Source: Candidatus Culexarchaeum yellowstonense | GTDB lineage: Archaea > Thermoproteota > Methanomethylicia > Culexarchaeales > Culexarchaeaceae | Assembly: GCA_024707015.1 (NCBI GenBank) | Contig: JANGFR010000003.1 | Coordinates: 1 to 64,000 of the forward strand | Reading direction: 5' to 3' | Length of the DNA stretch: 64,000 bases | In this document: piece by piece, positions 25,522 through 33,274 of the stretch | Position numbering within the stretch: position 1 is the stretch's first letter | How the letters are laid out: the number at the start of each line of letters is the position of its first letter | Program-made: the position numbers and the translations under genes | Notes under the pieces: model-generated | What the model saw: only the letters and a program-made list of their open reading frames with translations | Database searches by the model: none | Told to the model about the DNA's origin: nothing

Positions 25522-27149
25522 GGTTTTTCTCCTCTCATTATTTTTTGGTGTACTGTTTCTATGCTTGTTCTCGCTGTTTCAATCATTGTTCTCCATAGGT
25601 CTAGGTATCCTGGCGCGTTTTTCATGTGCCATTCTATTATTTCTGCTCTCATCTTCATTTCCCTGTATAGTTGGTCTAGTTTGTCTCTTCCCCATCCCCT
25701 GTAGGGGAGTACTTTTGTTTCTAGTAGCATGCTCATTCCAGTGTAGTCTAGTTTGTCTCTGTCTGGGTCGTATATGAAGGTGGGTAGGTATAGTAGGTTT
25801 CCCGTGTTTGGGTTGTATCCCAGTATCTCGTTTACTGTTGTGACTCTCCTTATGAATTTCCCTCCCCTCTCTATTCTTGATTGGAATATGGTTATGTTTA
25901 GTCCGTCTAGCTGTGTTTTTGGGACGTTTATTGGGTCTGAGGTTAGTCTTTGGAATAGTTGTGTTAGTGTTCCTGCGTGGAAGGTGGCTATTACTGGGTG
26001 TCCCGTGTTTATGGCTTGGAAGGCTATTCTCCCCTCTTCCCCTCTTATTTCGCCTATTATTATGTAGTCTGGTCTTTGTCTTAGGGCTGCTTTTACTAGG
26101 TCGAACATGGTTACTGGGCTTCCCGTGTGTAGTCTTGTGACTTCTCTAACCCAGTTTTTGTGTGGTAGCCTCACTTCTGGGGTTTCCTCTATGCTTACTA
26201 TTTTGCTGTAGTATGGTATGAAGGGGAGGAGGGCTGTTAGTGTTGTGGTTTTCCCTGAGGCTGTTTCTCCGCATATCATTATTGATACCCCTATTTCCAT
26301 GAGCATCCACATGTATGCCGCCATTTCGGGTGTTAGTGTGCCGTATCGGCATAGTTGGGCTATGGAGAGTGGTTCTTTTGCGAATTTTCTTATGGTGAAG
26401 TTGCTTCCCTGTAGGCTTATGTCTTCTCCGAATACTATGTTTAGTCTGCTTCCGTCTGGTAGGTGTATGTCTAGGATTGGGTTTGCGTGGCTTATTATTT
26501 TCCCATGTCTTTCCGCCATGCTTCTTAGTACCCTGTCTATTTCTCTTCTGTCTACGTTTATGTTGGATTCTAGGTATCCGTATGCTCTGTGGTATACGAA
26601 TATGTTTCCTGCTCCTGGTATGCTTATGTCTTCGAGCATTTCGTCTAGTAGGAATGGGTCTAGGAATCCGTATCCCAGTTTCTCTCTTAGCATGTGGTAT
26701 ATGATGTTTTGTTCCTGTTCCCCCTTCACCTTTATTTTCGCTTTTCTTATGGCTTTTGGTGTTAGTCTTCTTATGGTTTCCTCCTTGTTTTCCATGGTTA
26801 CTTCTATGTTTTCTTCCATTACTATTTTTGCGAGGGCTTCCTCCACTTTCTCCATGATTTCCTGTGGGGGTTTCTCTGGCTCTATTATTATGTATCTTCT
26901 CTCTAGTGGTTTTATGTGTATGAATATTTTGTTGGGGAGTGGGTATATTGTTTCTTCTGTGGTTTGTTTTGTTGGTTCTGGTTTGGGTTGGTATGTGGGT
27001 TTCTGTTTTAGGGTTTTTAGGTATATTTGTAGGTGTGGGTTGAGTTTTTCCGCTTCTTCCAGTGTTTGTGGGGGTGTTTCTGTTTCGGGGGGTTTCCCTG
27101 TTTTTGGTGTTTCTGTTTTTCTGGGTTTTAGTTTTCCCAGTATATTCAT
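25509..27149 (-). CDS. arlI: Archaellum motor ATPase ArlI (FlaI)
   Basis: 546 residues. A Pro/Glu/Thr-rich N-terminal region (about 1-75) leads to the N-terminal domain and a type II/IV secretion ATPase core: Walker A GETASGKTTT, Asp box and Walker B near IIIGEIRGEEG, and the His box FQAINTGHPVIATFHAG. It drives both assembly and rotation of the archaellum. ATG 27149 overlaps the TGA of arlH (ATGA), fixing the start; the open frame further upstream is an antisense artefact. A Tad-type pilus ATPase is the alternative, but the arlH and archaellin neighbours decide it. Confidence 0.92.
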   Translation of the reverse strand: MNILGKLKPRKTETPKTGKPPETETPPQTLEEAEKLNPHLQIYLKTLKQKPTYQPKPEPTKQTTEETIYPLPNKIFIHIKPLERRYIIIEPEKPPQEIMEKVEEALAKIVMEENIEVTMENKEETIRRLTPKAIRKAKIKVKGEQEQNIIYHMLREKLGYGFLDPFLLDEMLEDISIPGAGNIFVYHRAYGYLESNINVDRREIDRVLRSMAERHGKIISHANPILDIHLPDGSRLNIVFGEDISLQGSNFTIRKFAKEPLSIAQLCRYGTLTPEMAAYMWMLMEIGVSIMICGETASGKTTTLTALLPFIPYYSKIVSIEETPEVRLPHKNWVREVTRLHTGSPVTMFDLVKAALRQRPDYIIIGEIRGEEGRIAFQAINTGHPVIATFHAGTLTQLFQRLTSDPINVPKTQLDGLNITIFQSRIERGGKFIRRVTTVNEILGYNPNTGNLLYLPTFIYDPDRDKLDYTGMSMLLETKVLPYRGWGRDKLDQLYREMKMRAEIIEWHMKNAPGYLDLWRTMIETARTSIETVHQKIMRGEKPWTN

Positions 27150-27853
27150 ATGGTGACCTCTCCTATGGGGAGTACTCTTAGTCCTAGGGTTGGGTTTATT
27201 TCTAGGTTTATTATGGGTGTTCTTTCTCCGCTGCTCCCCCAGAGTTTCACTATTTTTAGTGTTTTTATTTGTATTCCTCCTATGGTTTTGTTTTCCAGTG
27301 TGAGGTATACTTCGCTGGAGGCTTTTACTACTCTGGCTACTTCTGGGTCTATGAAGTTTGGGTGGAAGGTGAGTATTACTGTTTTCCCCTTTGTGATTAG
27401 GTTTCTTGTTCTTGTGATGAAGGTGAGTATTTGGGTGTTTTCCACGTTTAGGGATAGGCTGCTTAGGTCGTCTATGAGTATGCATTTTATTTTTGAGTTT
27501 TTGTTTTCCACGAATTTTGTTAGGGTTTGGAGGAAGTATGGTGCTAGGTGTTTGCTCCAGGCTCCCTCCTTTATGTGGAGTGAGTATACCTTTAGTTTTC
27601 CTGTGAGGTATTCTCTTGTTACGTCTAGTTTTATTGTCTTCATCATTTTCACGTATTCCTTTGTGGTGGTTTCTGTGGTTATGGCTATGCTGTTTATCCC
27701 CTGTTTTAGTATGCTGTATAGTATGTATTGTGATATTACTGTTTTTCCACTTCCATGATCCCCTTCTATGGAGATTAGGCTTGGGGTTGGTATTCCCCCT
27801 CCGAAGGCTTTGTTTAGTTCTGGTGTGGGGAGGGGGATTATTTGTGTTTCCAT
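27146..27853 (-). CDS. arlH: Archaellum KaiC-like regulator ArlH (FlaH)
   Basis: 235 residues, a single RecA/KaiC-like domain with Walker A GDHGSGKTV (about 30-38) and Walker B-like KCILIDDLSSLS (about 118-129). ArlH binds ATP without strong hydrolysis and controls assembly at the ArlI-ArlJ platform. ATG 27853 follows the preceding gene's stop directly, with GGGGCAGGA as ribosome site, and the 3' end overlaps arlI by four bases. Its N-terminal METQIIPLPTPELNKAFGGG matches the usual ArlH start. Confidence 0.92.
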   Translation of the reverse strand: METQIIPLPTPELNKAFGGGIPTPSLISIEGDHGSGKTVISQYILYSILKQGINSIAITTETTTKEYVKMMKTIKLDVTREYLTGKLKVYSLHIKEGAWSKHLAPYFLQTLTKFVENKNSKIKCILIDDLSSLSLNVENTQILTFITRTRNLITKGKTVILTFHPNFIDPEVARVVKASSEVYLTLENKTIGGIQIKTLKIVKLWGSSGERTPIINLEINPTLGLRVLPIGEVTI

Positions 27854-27855
27854 GT

Positions 27856-28377
27856 TTATCCTGCCCCTGTTGTCTGTGTTTTTGCCCCCTTGTTTGTGGT
27901 GAAGACTATTATTATTTGTGTCCCCTTTTGTATGGGTGGGCTTGTTTCTGGGAGGTTTAGTGTGATTTCTGCTTCTTGTCCTGGTTGTAGTGTGGCTGGG
28001 TTTGTGGGGTTTGTTGTGGTGTTTGTTCCCGTGATTTTTATGGTGTTTATGGTGTAGTTTTCTATGAGGAGTGTGGTCCACTCGTTGTTGATTGTTTTGT
28101 ATGAGGTTATGAAGCTGCACCACTTGTATTTGGGGTTGCCTCCGAATATTATTGGTGTGCCTCCCACGTTTCTTAGCAGTATTTTTATTGTGTGGTTTGC
28201 TATTCCCCCTATTTCCATGGTGGTTTGCGCTGCGTCTTCCAGTTGTGTGGTGGCTGCCTTGTAGATTTCCGTGATTATTGTGGCTGTTTGTGTTATGGTG
28301 GTTGTGGCTGTGGCTGTGAGGGTTAGGGTGATTATTGTGGTGAGGATGAGGGTTGTTATGGGTGTTGATAGGCCCAT
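27856..28377 (-). CDS. Archaellum stator-type protein, ArlF/ArlG family (first paralogue)
   Basis: 173 residues. One N-terminal membrane helix (ITTLILTTIITLTLTATATT) is followed by an extracytoplasmic immunoglobulin-like beta domain with HTIKILLRNVGGTPIIFGG and a late QPGQEAEITLNLPET, the pattern of ArlF/ArlG proteins that sit outside the membrane and hold the motor to the S-layer. It cannot be told apart with certainty from ArlG. ATG 28377 follows GGGAGGGGATGAAGC. It lies between the second F/G-like gene and arlH, as expected in the operon. Confidence 0.78.
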   Translation of the reverse strand: MGLSTPITTLILTTIITLTLTATATTTITQTATIITEIYKAATTQLEDAAQTTMEIGGIANHTIKILLRNVGGTPIIFGGNPKYKWCSFITSYKTINNEWTTLLIENYTINTIKITGTNTTTNPTNPATLQPGQEAEITLNLPETSPPIQKGTQIIIVFTTNKGAKTQTTGAG

Positions 28378-28398
28378 GCTTCATCCCCTCCCACTGGT

Positions 28399-28881
28399 TT
28401 ATGGTGGTGTGAATAGGTATGTGGCTGTGGGGCCTTGTGGCGGTTTCACTCTTACTTCGATTACCCCTTGTGTTGCGGGTTGCGTGTATACTGTTATTTC
28501 AGCTGTCTCCCAAGGTTCCCATGCTCCATCTCCATCTGCATCTGTTATTGTGAAGGCGTTTTGTGTTGGGGTGGAGTTGTATCTGTAGTAGGAGGCTTGC
28601 CCGTATGGTCCAATGTATACGTCTATGTCCCTGTAGCTTGTTATGGTTGTGGATCCCACGTTTTTCACGTATATCTTGTATCCCGTTTGGCTTCCATTCA
28701 TTATTGTGGCGTACACTATTTCTATCCTCGTGTTTAGGGCTCTGTTGGCTTCTTGGGTTAATTGCATTATGCTGCTCTGCATGCTGCTCCCCATGTATAG
28801 TATGTATGTGGATGCGGATGTTGCCAGTATTATTGATGCCATCAGTATTATTAGTTCAGTGTATGTTGTGGAGAAGCCCAT
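28399..28881 (-). CDS. Archaellum stator-type protein, ArlF/ArlG family (second paralogue)
   Basis: About 160 residues from ATG 28881. An archaellin-like hydrophobic N-terminus (GFSTTYTELIILMASIILAT) is followed by a beta domain with TGYKIYVKNVGSTTITS and ITVYTQPATQGVIEVRV, typical of the archaellin-fold ArlF/ArlG proteins. ATG 28881 has GAGGT nine bases upstream and lies just after the D/E-like stop; an earlier ATG at 28914 would add 11 residues of Arg/Gln. In the fold it pairs with the next gene as the F-G filament-like stator complex. Confidence 0.8.
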   Translation of the reverse strand: MGFSTTYTELIILMASIILATSASTYILYMGSSMQSSIMQLTQEANRALNTRIEIVYATIMNGSQTGYKIYVKNVGSTTITSYRDIDVYIGPYGQASYYRYNSTPTQNAFTITDADGDGAWEPWETAEITVYTQPATQGVIEVRVKPPQGPTATYLFTPP

Positions 28882-28888
28882 TCTAGGT

Positions 28889-29461
28889 CTACCTCGTTGA
28901 GTTTGCTTCTCCATCTATCTTCTTCAAGATTTTCCTGAGGAGGTTGAAGGCCATTTCCTCTAGGCTTTCAATTCTAATATCAATTCCAGCAGCTCTTGCG
29001 GCATTGTATATTATGAGCATGAATTCATCGTCGTTTAACCCTCCAAGCTTGGCTTTGTACATGGGGTCTAATATGTATTCCACGAGGGTGCTGGAGTCTT
29101 TTGGCAGATAGTTTACTGATTCACAGTATCTTGTTATGGAGATTATGTCCTCCTTACTCATCCCTGCATCCATGAGGACCCAAGCCCACTTTATAAGGTT
29201 GAATCCGAAGCCCACCGACTTAGCCTTAATGGGCTTCACAGGTTCCCCCGAAGGCTTTTCTTCAGGCCTATTTTCAGGGGGCTTCTCCCCCTCAGATGGG
29301 GATGAGGGTTTACCTAGATTTAGAGCGTCAATGGATTTGAGGAGGTTGAATGGGTTTTCCAGTTCACTTAAAGTTGCCCTAATATCCATTACCGCTTCCC
29401 TCAACTCCTCTATAGTCTTCCTCAAATCCTCACCTTGCTGATCAGGGTTTTGGGAAGACAT
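28889..29461 (-). CDS. Archaellum accessory protein, ArlD/ArlE-like
   Basis: 190 residues. An N-terminal coiled coil (about 8-45), a Pro/Glu/Ser linker (about 52-78) and a C-terminal helical domain with FGFNLIKWAWVLMDAGMS and ITRYCESVNYLPKDS, which follows the LLKWLEFL...YY..GW pattern of the FlaD/E domain. In euryarchaea D/E proteins form a cytosolic collar with ArlC and link the motor to chemotaxis signals. Thermoproteota usually carry ArlX here instead, so the presence of a soluble D/E-type protein is of note. The linker is unusually acidic/proline-rich. Confidence 0.7.
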   Translation of the reverse strand: MSSQNPDQQGEDLRKTIEELREAVMDIRATLSELENPFNLLKSIDALNLGKPSSPSEGEKPPENRPEEKPSGEPVKPIKAKSVGFGFNLIKWAWVLMDAGMSKEDIISITRYCESVNYLPKDSSTLVEYILDPMYKAKLGGLNDDEFMLIIYNAARAAGIDIRIESLEEMAFNLLRKILKKIDGEANSTR

Positions 29462-29537
29462 TTACATCCCCCCTCTCAATCTCTAAACCATTAAAAAAAG
29501 GGTTGAGGGTATATTTTTTACGCCTCCCAGCTGGGCT

Positions 29538-30206
29538 TTAGCCGATCACTATGTAATGCGTTCCCGTGGGTAGGTTTGCTGGTACAATGAAGCTTAATGT
29601 CAGCGGGGCACCCCTCTCAGGCCTAACCTCAATATCCACAATGCACCTCGAAGTCACACCGAGACTACTGTCAAGCTTTATTATTAGGTAGCCCTTCTCA
29701 AAGAAGTCGAAGGCATCATCCTTATTGTTCTCCTCGAGGAACAGCCATGCATCCGCACTCCTGCCAGAAGGAGTCGGAATAGCCCATGTACTATTAGATA
29801 GAATGTTGTCAAAGGACACTTTCGCAGGATCCTTAGTCTTGTTTACTCCACTATAAATGTTTGGGTAAGCCTGTGACTCGACATTCCCGTAACCTGTGAT
29901 CTTCAGTGAAACCACGGTTCTATTGACGCCCATGGGCACATAGTTTACCCCTGAAACCTTCAATGGAATTATTATTGCCACAACCTTCTGGTCTACGCTT
30001 TTTATCATTATTGAGCCGTCAACCTGTAGTGGGCTGAGAACTTCCTGTAGACTTGTGGATATGGCCTCCTTGCCCCGCTGCGTTGAGGTTAAACCCATGT
30101 TTATCACCATGAAGCTGAACGCCGATGCCACTATGACGAAGGCTATCAGTATAATCGCTGCCTCAATGCCAATCATCCCCTTCCTCCTACCCTTATTATC
30201 CCTCAA
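29538..30206 (-). CDS. arlB: Archaellin (major archaellum filament protein)
   Basis: About 222 residues. The class III signal is plain: a short basic leader ending in GRRKG, then the hydrophobic MIGIEAAIILIAFVIVASAF that forms the filament core after cleavage by the archaellin peptidase. The rest is the surface beta domain, rich in Ser/Asn/Val, with a possible N-glycosylation pattern (NRT, NKT, NST). TTG 30206 preceded by GGGGTGA gives a 10-residue leader, the usual length; a longer frame would add an unlikely N-terminal extension. It heads the operon. Only one archaellin gene is present. Confidence 0.9.
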   Translation of the reverse strand: MRDNKGRRKGMIGIEAAIILIAFVIVASAFSFMVINMGLTSTQRGKEAISTSLQEVLSPLQVDGSIMIKSVDQKVVAIIIPLKVSGVNYVPMGVNRTVVSLKITGYGNVESQAYPNIYSGVNKTKDPAKVSFDNILSNSTWAIPTPSGRSADAWLFLEENNKDDAFDFFEKGYLIIKLDSSLGVTSRCIVDIEVRPERGAPLTLSFIVPANLPTGTHYIVIG

Positions 30207-30242
30207 AAGTTCACCCCAAACAACACTTACCCCACCGCTAAA

Positions 30243-30250
30243 GGTATATC
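30243..30250 (-). promoter_or_regulatory. TATA box of the archaellum operon
   Basis: On the minus strand GGATATAC lies about 37-44 bases ahead of TTG 30206, which would put transcription start near 30218-30222 just before the GGGGTGA ribosome site. The tandem repeats lie directly upstream of it. Confidence 0.5.
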
Positions 30251-30264
30251 CCTTGCGAATCAAC

Positions 30265-30290
30265 GTTACATAACAATGTTACATAACAAT
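30265..30290. repeat. Two perfect 13-bp tandem repeats upstream of the archaellum promoter
   Basis: GTTACATAACAAT is repeated twice with no gap (30265-30277 and 30278-30290); a weaker third copy, GGTTCATAAG, follows at 30291-30300. Each copy contains the palindrome GTTA-CA-TAAC. The block sits 15 bases upstream of the TATA-like site of the archaellum operon and about 12 bases before the TATA of the divergent V4R gene, the position of an activator or shared operator. Confidence 0.7.
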
Positions 30291-30302
30291 GGTTCATAAG
30301 CC

Positions 30303-30311
30303 CTTAATAAA
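30303..30311 (+). promoter_or_regulatory. TATA box of the V4R gene
   Basis: CTTAATAAA, preceded by AAGCC, lies about 36-44 bases ahead of ATG 30347. It is directly beside the tandem repeats, so one regulator could control both directions. Confidence 0.5.
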
Positions 30312-30346
30312 AGGCCAAGCAAAATTAAGCCAGTGAGTGTCAACCC

Positions 30347-30865
30347 ATGAAGTTAAAGGAGCAATTAAACCCCAAAGAAATGAATATGGCCATGCTTGAA
30401 TCCATGATGAGGGGGCTAATGGAATGCAGCCCCTTCGGCTATAGAAGCATACTCTACTCCATGGGCTTCAGAGACGGCCAAACCCTCCACACCCTCACCT
30501 CACGGGAGGCCTATGCCACCCTCACAAGCCACCTCGAGAAGGCTGCATCCCAACTTAAAGCCATGGGCATAGGCCAACTGGAAATCGAGAAAATCAGCCT
30601 CCAAGAGGGACGCATAGAGCTAAGCCTAACCGGAAACATGGAATGCATGGTGGGACGCAGCCTACAAGGATATGCCGGAGCATCCCTCACCATAGGATTA
30701 ATCGAGGGACTCCTCAGCGAAACCCTCAAAACCCCAGTCCACGCCACAGAAACATCCTGCATAGCCAAAGGCTCAGACAAATGCAGATTCACCATCCAAA
30801 TCATCAATAAAACCCCCACCCACAATGGAGCCCCAGGATTCCCAGAAAACCAGCCCAACCCATAA
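30347..30865 (+). CDS. V4R-domain protein divergent from the archaellum operon
   Basis: 172 residues, a single V4R-type domain: two opening helices (MAMLESMMRGLMECSPFG, then TLHTLTSREAYATLTSHL), central strands (IEKISLQEGRIELSLTGNME), and the closing ETSCIAKGSDKCRFTIQI with the two Cys typical of V4R. A Pro/Asn tail (about 155-172) ends it. No DNA-binding domain is visible, so it would act as a ligand sensor or adaptor. It starts 140 bases from arlB in the opposite direction across tandem repeats, which suggests a part in motility control; this is inferred from position only. Confidence 0.75.
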   Translation: MKLKEQLNPKEMNMAMLESMMRGLMECSPFGYRSILYSMGFRDGQTLHTLTSREAYATLTSHLEKAASQLKAMGIGQLEIEKISLQEGRIELSLTGNMECMVGRSLQGYAGASLTIGLIEGLLSETLKTPVHATETSCIAKGSDKCRFTIQIINKTPTHNGAPGFPENQPNP

Positions 30866-30870
30866 ACCAG

Positions 30871-30960
30871 GAGGGGCGCAAGCCGCCCAGCACAAGCTGG
30901 GCGGATAAGCCCGCACAAGACAAAATTTGGTGCGTGGCGGCTTGCGACGTGGGCGAAAGT
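30871..30960. ncRNA. GC-rich structured intergenic element, possible ncRNA
   Basis: The 133-base gap after the V4R gene holds a GC-rich block, unlike the AT-rich gaps elsewhere. CCGCCCAGC (30883-30891) pairs perfectly with GCTGGGCGG (30896-30904) round an ACAA loop. The segment CGCAAGCCGCC (30877-30887) also pairs perfectly over 11 bp with GGCGGCTTGCG (30936-30946), which would enclose smaller hairpins such as GGGC-GGATAA-GCCC. The two folds compete for the same bases. In AT-rich thermophiles such GC islands often mark structured RNA. Strand and identity are unknown; it is not a tRNA. Confidence 0.5.
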
Positions 30961-30998
30961 TAGATTTGTTGGTTTTGTGTATTTGTTTTTGGGTTGTT

Positions 30999-31709
30999 AT
31001 GGTTTGTTTTGATGACGTGAGGGGTAGGTTTTTTGTTGTGGCGCATAGGGGTGCTAGTGCGTATAGGCCTGAGAATACTTTGAGTGCTTTTAAGCTTGCA
31101 TTGGATTTTGGTGTTGATGCTGTGGAGATGGATGTTAGGGTTACAGCTGATGGTAAAGCGATTATAATGCATGATGAGACTGTGGATAGGACAACTAATG
31201 GTAAGGGGAGGGTTGTGGATTTAACTTGGGATTACATTAGGGGGCTTAAGGTTGATGTGGATGAGAGGGTGCCATCATTGAGTGAAGCTTTGGATCTTGT
31301 TGGTGGCAAGTGCATTGTATTTTTGGAGTTGAAGGTGGATGAGGCTGTTGAACCAGCCGTTAGGGAGGTTGATGCCAGGGGACTTTGGGATTCTGTGCTA
31401 TTCACATCCTTCGAAGCTAGACATTTAACGAAGGTTTTGGAGTATAATAGGAGAGCTAATGTTGGTTTGATATACATTAAACCTGTGGATGGAATATTGG
31501 GTGCTAAGAAGATTGGAGCTAAAATTGCTTTACCATATCATAGATTAGCCACAGCAAAGGCAATAGAATTTGCACATAAACTTAAACTTATGATTGCAGC
31601 TTGGACTGTAGACGACTATGAAACGGCATTGGAACTGAAGGGTAGAGGGATAGATGGAATAGTAAGCAATAAACCAGACGTAATAATGAAGCTTAAAGAG
31701 CAACAATAA
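30999..31709 (+). CDS. Glycerophosphodiester phosphodiesterase
   Basis: About 236 residues from ATG 30999. The GDPD barrel motifs are all present: AHRGASAYRPENTLSAF (His, Arg, Glu), VDAVEMDVRVTADG, IMHDETVDRTTNG (second His), FLELK and the C-terminal IAAWTVDD with GIDGIVSNKPD. It releases glycerol phosphate from glycerophosphodiesters, recycling lipid head groups in the cytosol (no signal peptide is needed from this start). The first half of the gene is very G+T-rich on the sense strand and the last third turns A-rich, so the strand-composition switch of the window falls within it. Confidence 0.9.
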   Translation: MVCFDDVRGRFFVVAHRGASAYRPENTLSAFKLALDFGVDAVEMDVRVTADGKAIIMHDETVDRTTNGKGRVVDLTWDYIRGLKVDVDERVPSLSEALDLVGGKCIVFLELKVDEAVEPAVREVDARGLWDSVLFTSFEARHLTKVLEYNRRANVGLIYIKPVDGILGAKKIGAKIALPYHRLATAKAIEFAHKLKLMIAAWTVDDYETALELKGRGIDGIVSNKPDVIMKLKEQQ

Positions 31710-31758
31710 ATTTTACAAAACCACTATAATTCATGGAGAAACGTGAGAAAAAGAAAAG

Positions 31759-31767
31759 CTATAAATA
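31759..31767 (+). promoter_or_regulatory. TATA box of the DUF6754 cassette
   Basis: CTATAAATA, about 60 bases ahead of ATG 31827, is the best TATA match in this gap. Transcription would start near 31790, leaving a leader of some 35-40 bases that contains the AGGTG ribosome site. Confidence 0.6.
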
Positions 31768-31826
31768 CCCCATATTTTAAAGAAATTGTGGGAGCACTCC
31801 AAAATTCTATGTTTTGAGGTGTGAAT

Positions 31827-32606
31827 ATGAGTCTACAAGTTAGATCCGGATATATGGGTTCTGCCATAATGTTCGTAGCATCGCTGGTGATAATATTCTT
31901 GGCAGTGTACTTGACTAAGAAGGGAACCATTAAACCAAAAATTAGAAGGCTAACAGGGGTAGATGCATTGGATGAAGCTATTGGCAGAGCCACGGAAATG
32001 GGTAGACCAGTACACTTCACAGTTGGACTTGGAACCATAGGAGATGTACAAGTCATAGCTGGACTAAGCATGCTCCAGTATGTGGCTAAGAAATGCGCTG
32101 AATATGGAACAAGATTACTATTCACATTCTCAGAACCCTCAGTGGAACCTGTTGCAAGAGATATAATAAAAACAGCATATACAGAAGCAGGGAAACCGGA
32201 GGAATATAGACCTGAAAACATAATATGGCCAAGCAACAGGCAATTCGCATACGCCACAGGAGTCATGGGACTAATAATGAGGGAGAAAGTTGCTGCAAAC
32301 CTACTACTAGGATACTTCGCAGCAGAATCACTAATACTTGCAGAAGCGGGATTTAGAGTTGGAGCAATACAGATAGCTGGAACAACAAACAGCTACCAAA
32401 TACCATTCTTCATAGCAGCATGCGACTACACACTAATAAGTGAAGAACTAATAACTGCAGGTGCATACGTATCAAAGAATCCAGAACAAATTGGAACAAT
32501 ACTAGGCCAAGACATCATAAGAGTGATAGGGTTAATACTAACTTTCATTGGCGTAATCCTATGGCTATCTGGAGACAAAATATTCTACAACTGGCTTGGA
32601 ACATAA
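31827..32606 (+). CDS. DUF6754 membrane protein (cassette gene 1)
   Basis: 259 residues: a membrane helix at about 12-30 (AIMFVASLVIIFLAVYLT), a soluble DUF6754 domain (about 40-225) and a C-terminal helix pair near 225-250 (VIGLILTFIGVILWLS). The domain core includes GRPVHFTVGLGTIGD, PENIIWPSNRQFAYATGV and GAIQIAGTTNSYQIPFF. DUF6754 proteins occur in bacteria and archaea and no function has been shown. ATG 31827 has AGGTG six bases upstream. The next three genes follow with gaps or overlaps of a few bases, so the four make one transcript and probably one membrane complex. Confidence 0.82.
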   Translation: MSLQVRSGYMGSAIMFVASLVIIFLAVYLTKKGTIKPKIRRLTGVDALDEAIGRATEMGRPVHFTVGLGTIGDVQVIAGLSMLQYVAKKCAEYGTRLLFTFSEPSVEPVARDIIKTAYTEAGKPEEYRPENIIWPSNRQFAYATGVMGLIMREKVAANLLLGYFAAESLILAEAGFRVGAIQIAGTTNSYQIPFFIAACDYTLISEELITAGAYVSKNPEQIGTILGQDIIRVIGLILTFIGVILWLSGDKIFYNWLGT

Positions 32607-32620
32607 GGGGGTGAAGATAA

Positions 32621-33274
32621 ATGTCTGTAGTTATAAGGAGATATATACCATGGCTCATAGTCGTAGTATTAACATTCTACATGGCATTGGACACACTAGT
32701 ATTACAGCCAACAATAAACAGCTACGCCGACACCCTTAGAGCTGCACAAACAATAGTTGGAACATTCGCAGTCCTAATATCAGTAACCCTACTAACAAGA
32801 ATCCATGCAAGGAGGATTATGAGAGACCCGAAGAAAATCGAAAGCTGGGTTCTACTAATATGCCTATGGGCACCACTAATATGGGGCTTAGCCAGGTACG
32901 CATTCTATGGAGTAAAACCAACAGTGGAATACGCCATACAGAATATAGCATACAATGGCATAGTAAGCCCGGGAGACTCAACAATATACGCAATACTGGC
33001 ATTCTTCATAGCCTCAGCAGCCTACAGAGCCTTCAGAGCAAGGAGCGCTGAAGCAGCAATACTGCTAATCGCAGGAATAATATGCATGCTTGGAAACGCA
33101 CCCATAGGAGAACTAATATGGCCCGGATTCGTACCACTAAAAGATTGGATAAACCAAGTATGGGTTAAAGCAGAATCCAGAGTTATCACAATATCTGGAT
33201 TACTGGCAACACTGGCACTATACGTGAGAATAATATTGGGATATGAAAGGGGGTGGATGGGACGTGGAGAGTAA
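32621..33274 (+). CDS. Integral membrane protein (cassette gene 2)
   Basis: 217 residues with about six membrane helices (the first at IPWLIVVVLTFYMALDTLVL, others around IVGTFAVLISVTLL, SWVLLICLWAPLIWGL, STIYAILAFFIASAAY, AAILLIAGIICM and VITISGLLATLALYV). Basic loops such as RIHARRIMRDPKK lie between them. I do not recognise a family. ATG 32621 is 14 bases after the DUF6754 stop with a GGGGGTGA ribosome site, and the 3' end overlaps gene 3. It presumably forms the membrane core of the cassette. Confidence 0.75.
   Translation: MSVVIRRYIPWLIVVVLTFYMALDTLVLQPTINSYADTLRAAQTIVGTFAVLISVTLLTRIHARRIMRDPKKIESWVLLICLWAPLIWGLARYAFYGVKPTVEYAIQNIAYNGIVSPGDSTIYAILAFFIASAAYRAFRARSAEAAILLIAGIICMLGNAPIGELIWPGFVPLKDWINQVWVKAESRVITISGLLATLALYVRIILGYERGWMGRGE

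Noticed and set aside
30511-30918. Minus-strand frame opposite the V4R gene
   Set aside because: The V4R frame has a promoter, a conserved domain and a proper start; the opposite frame has none of these.
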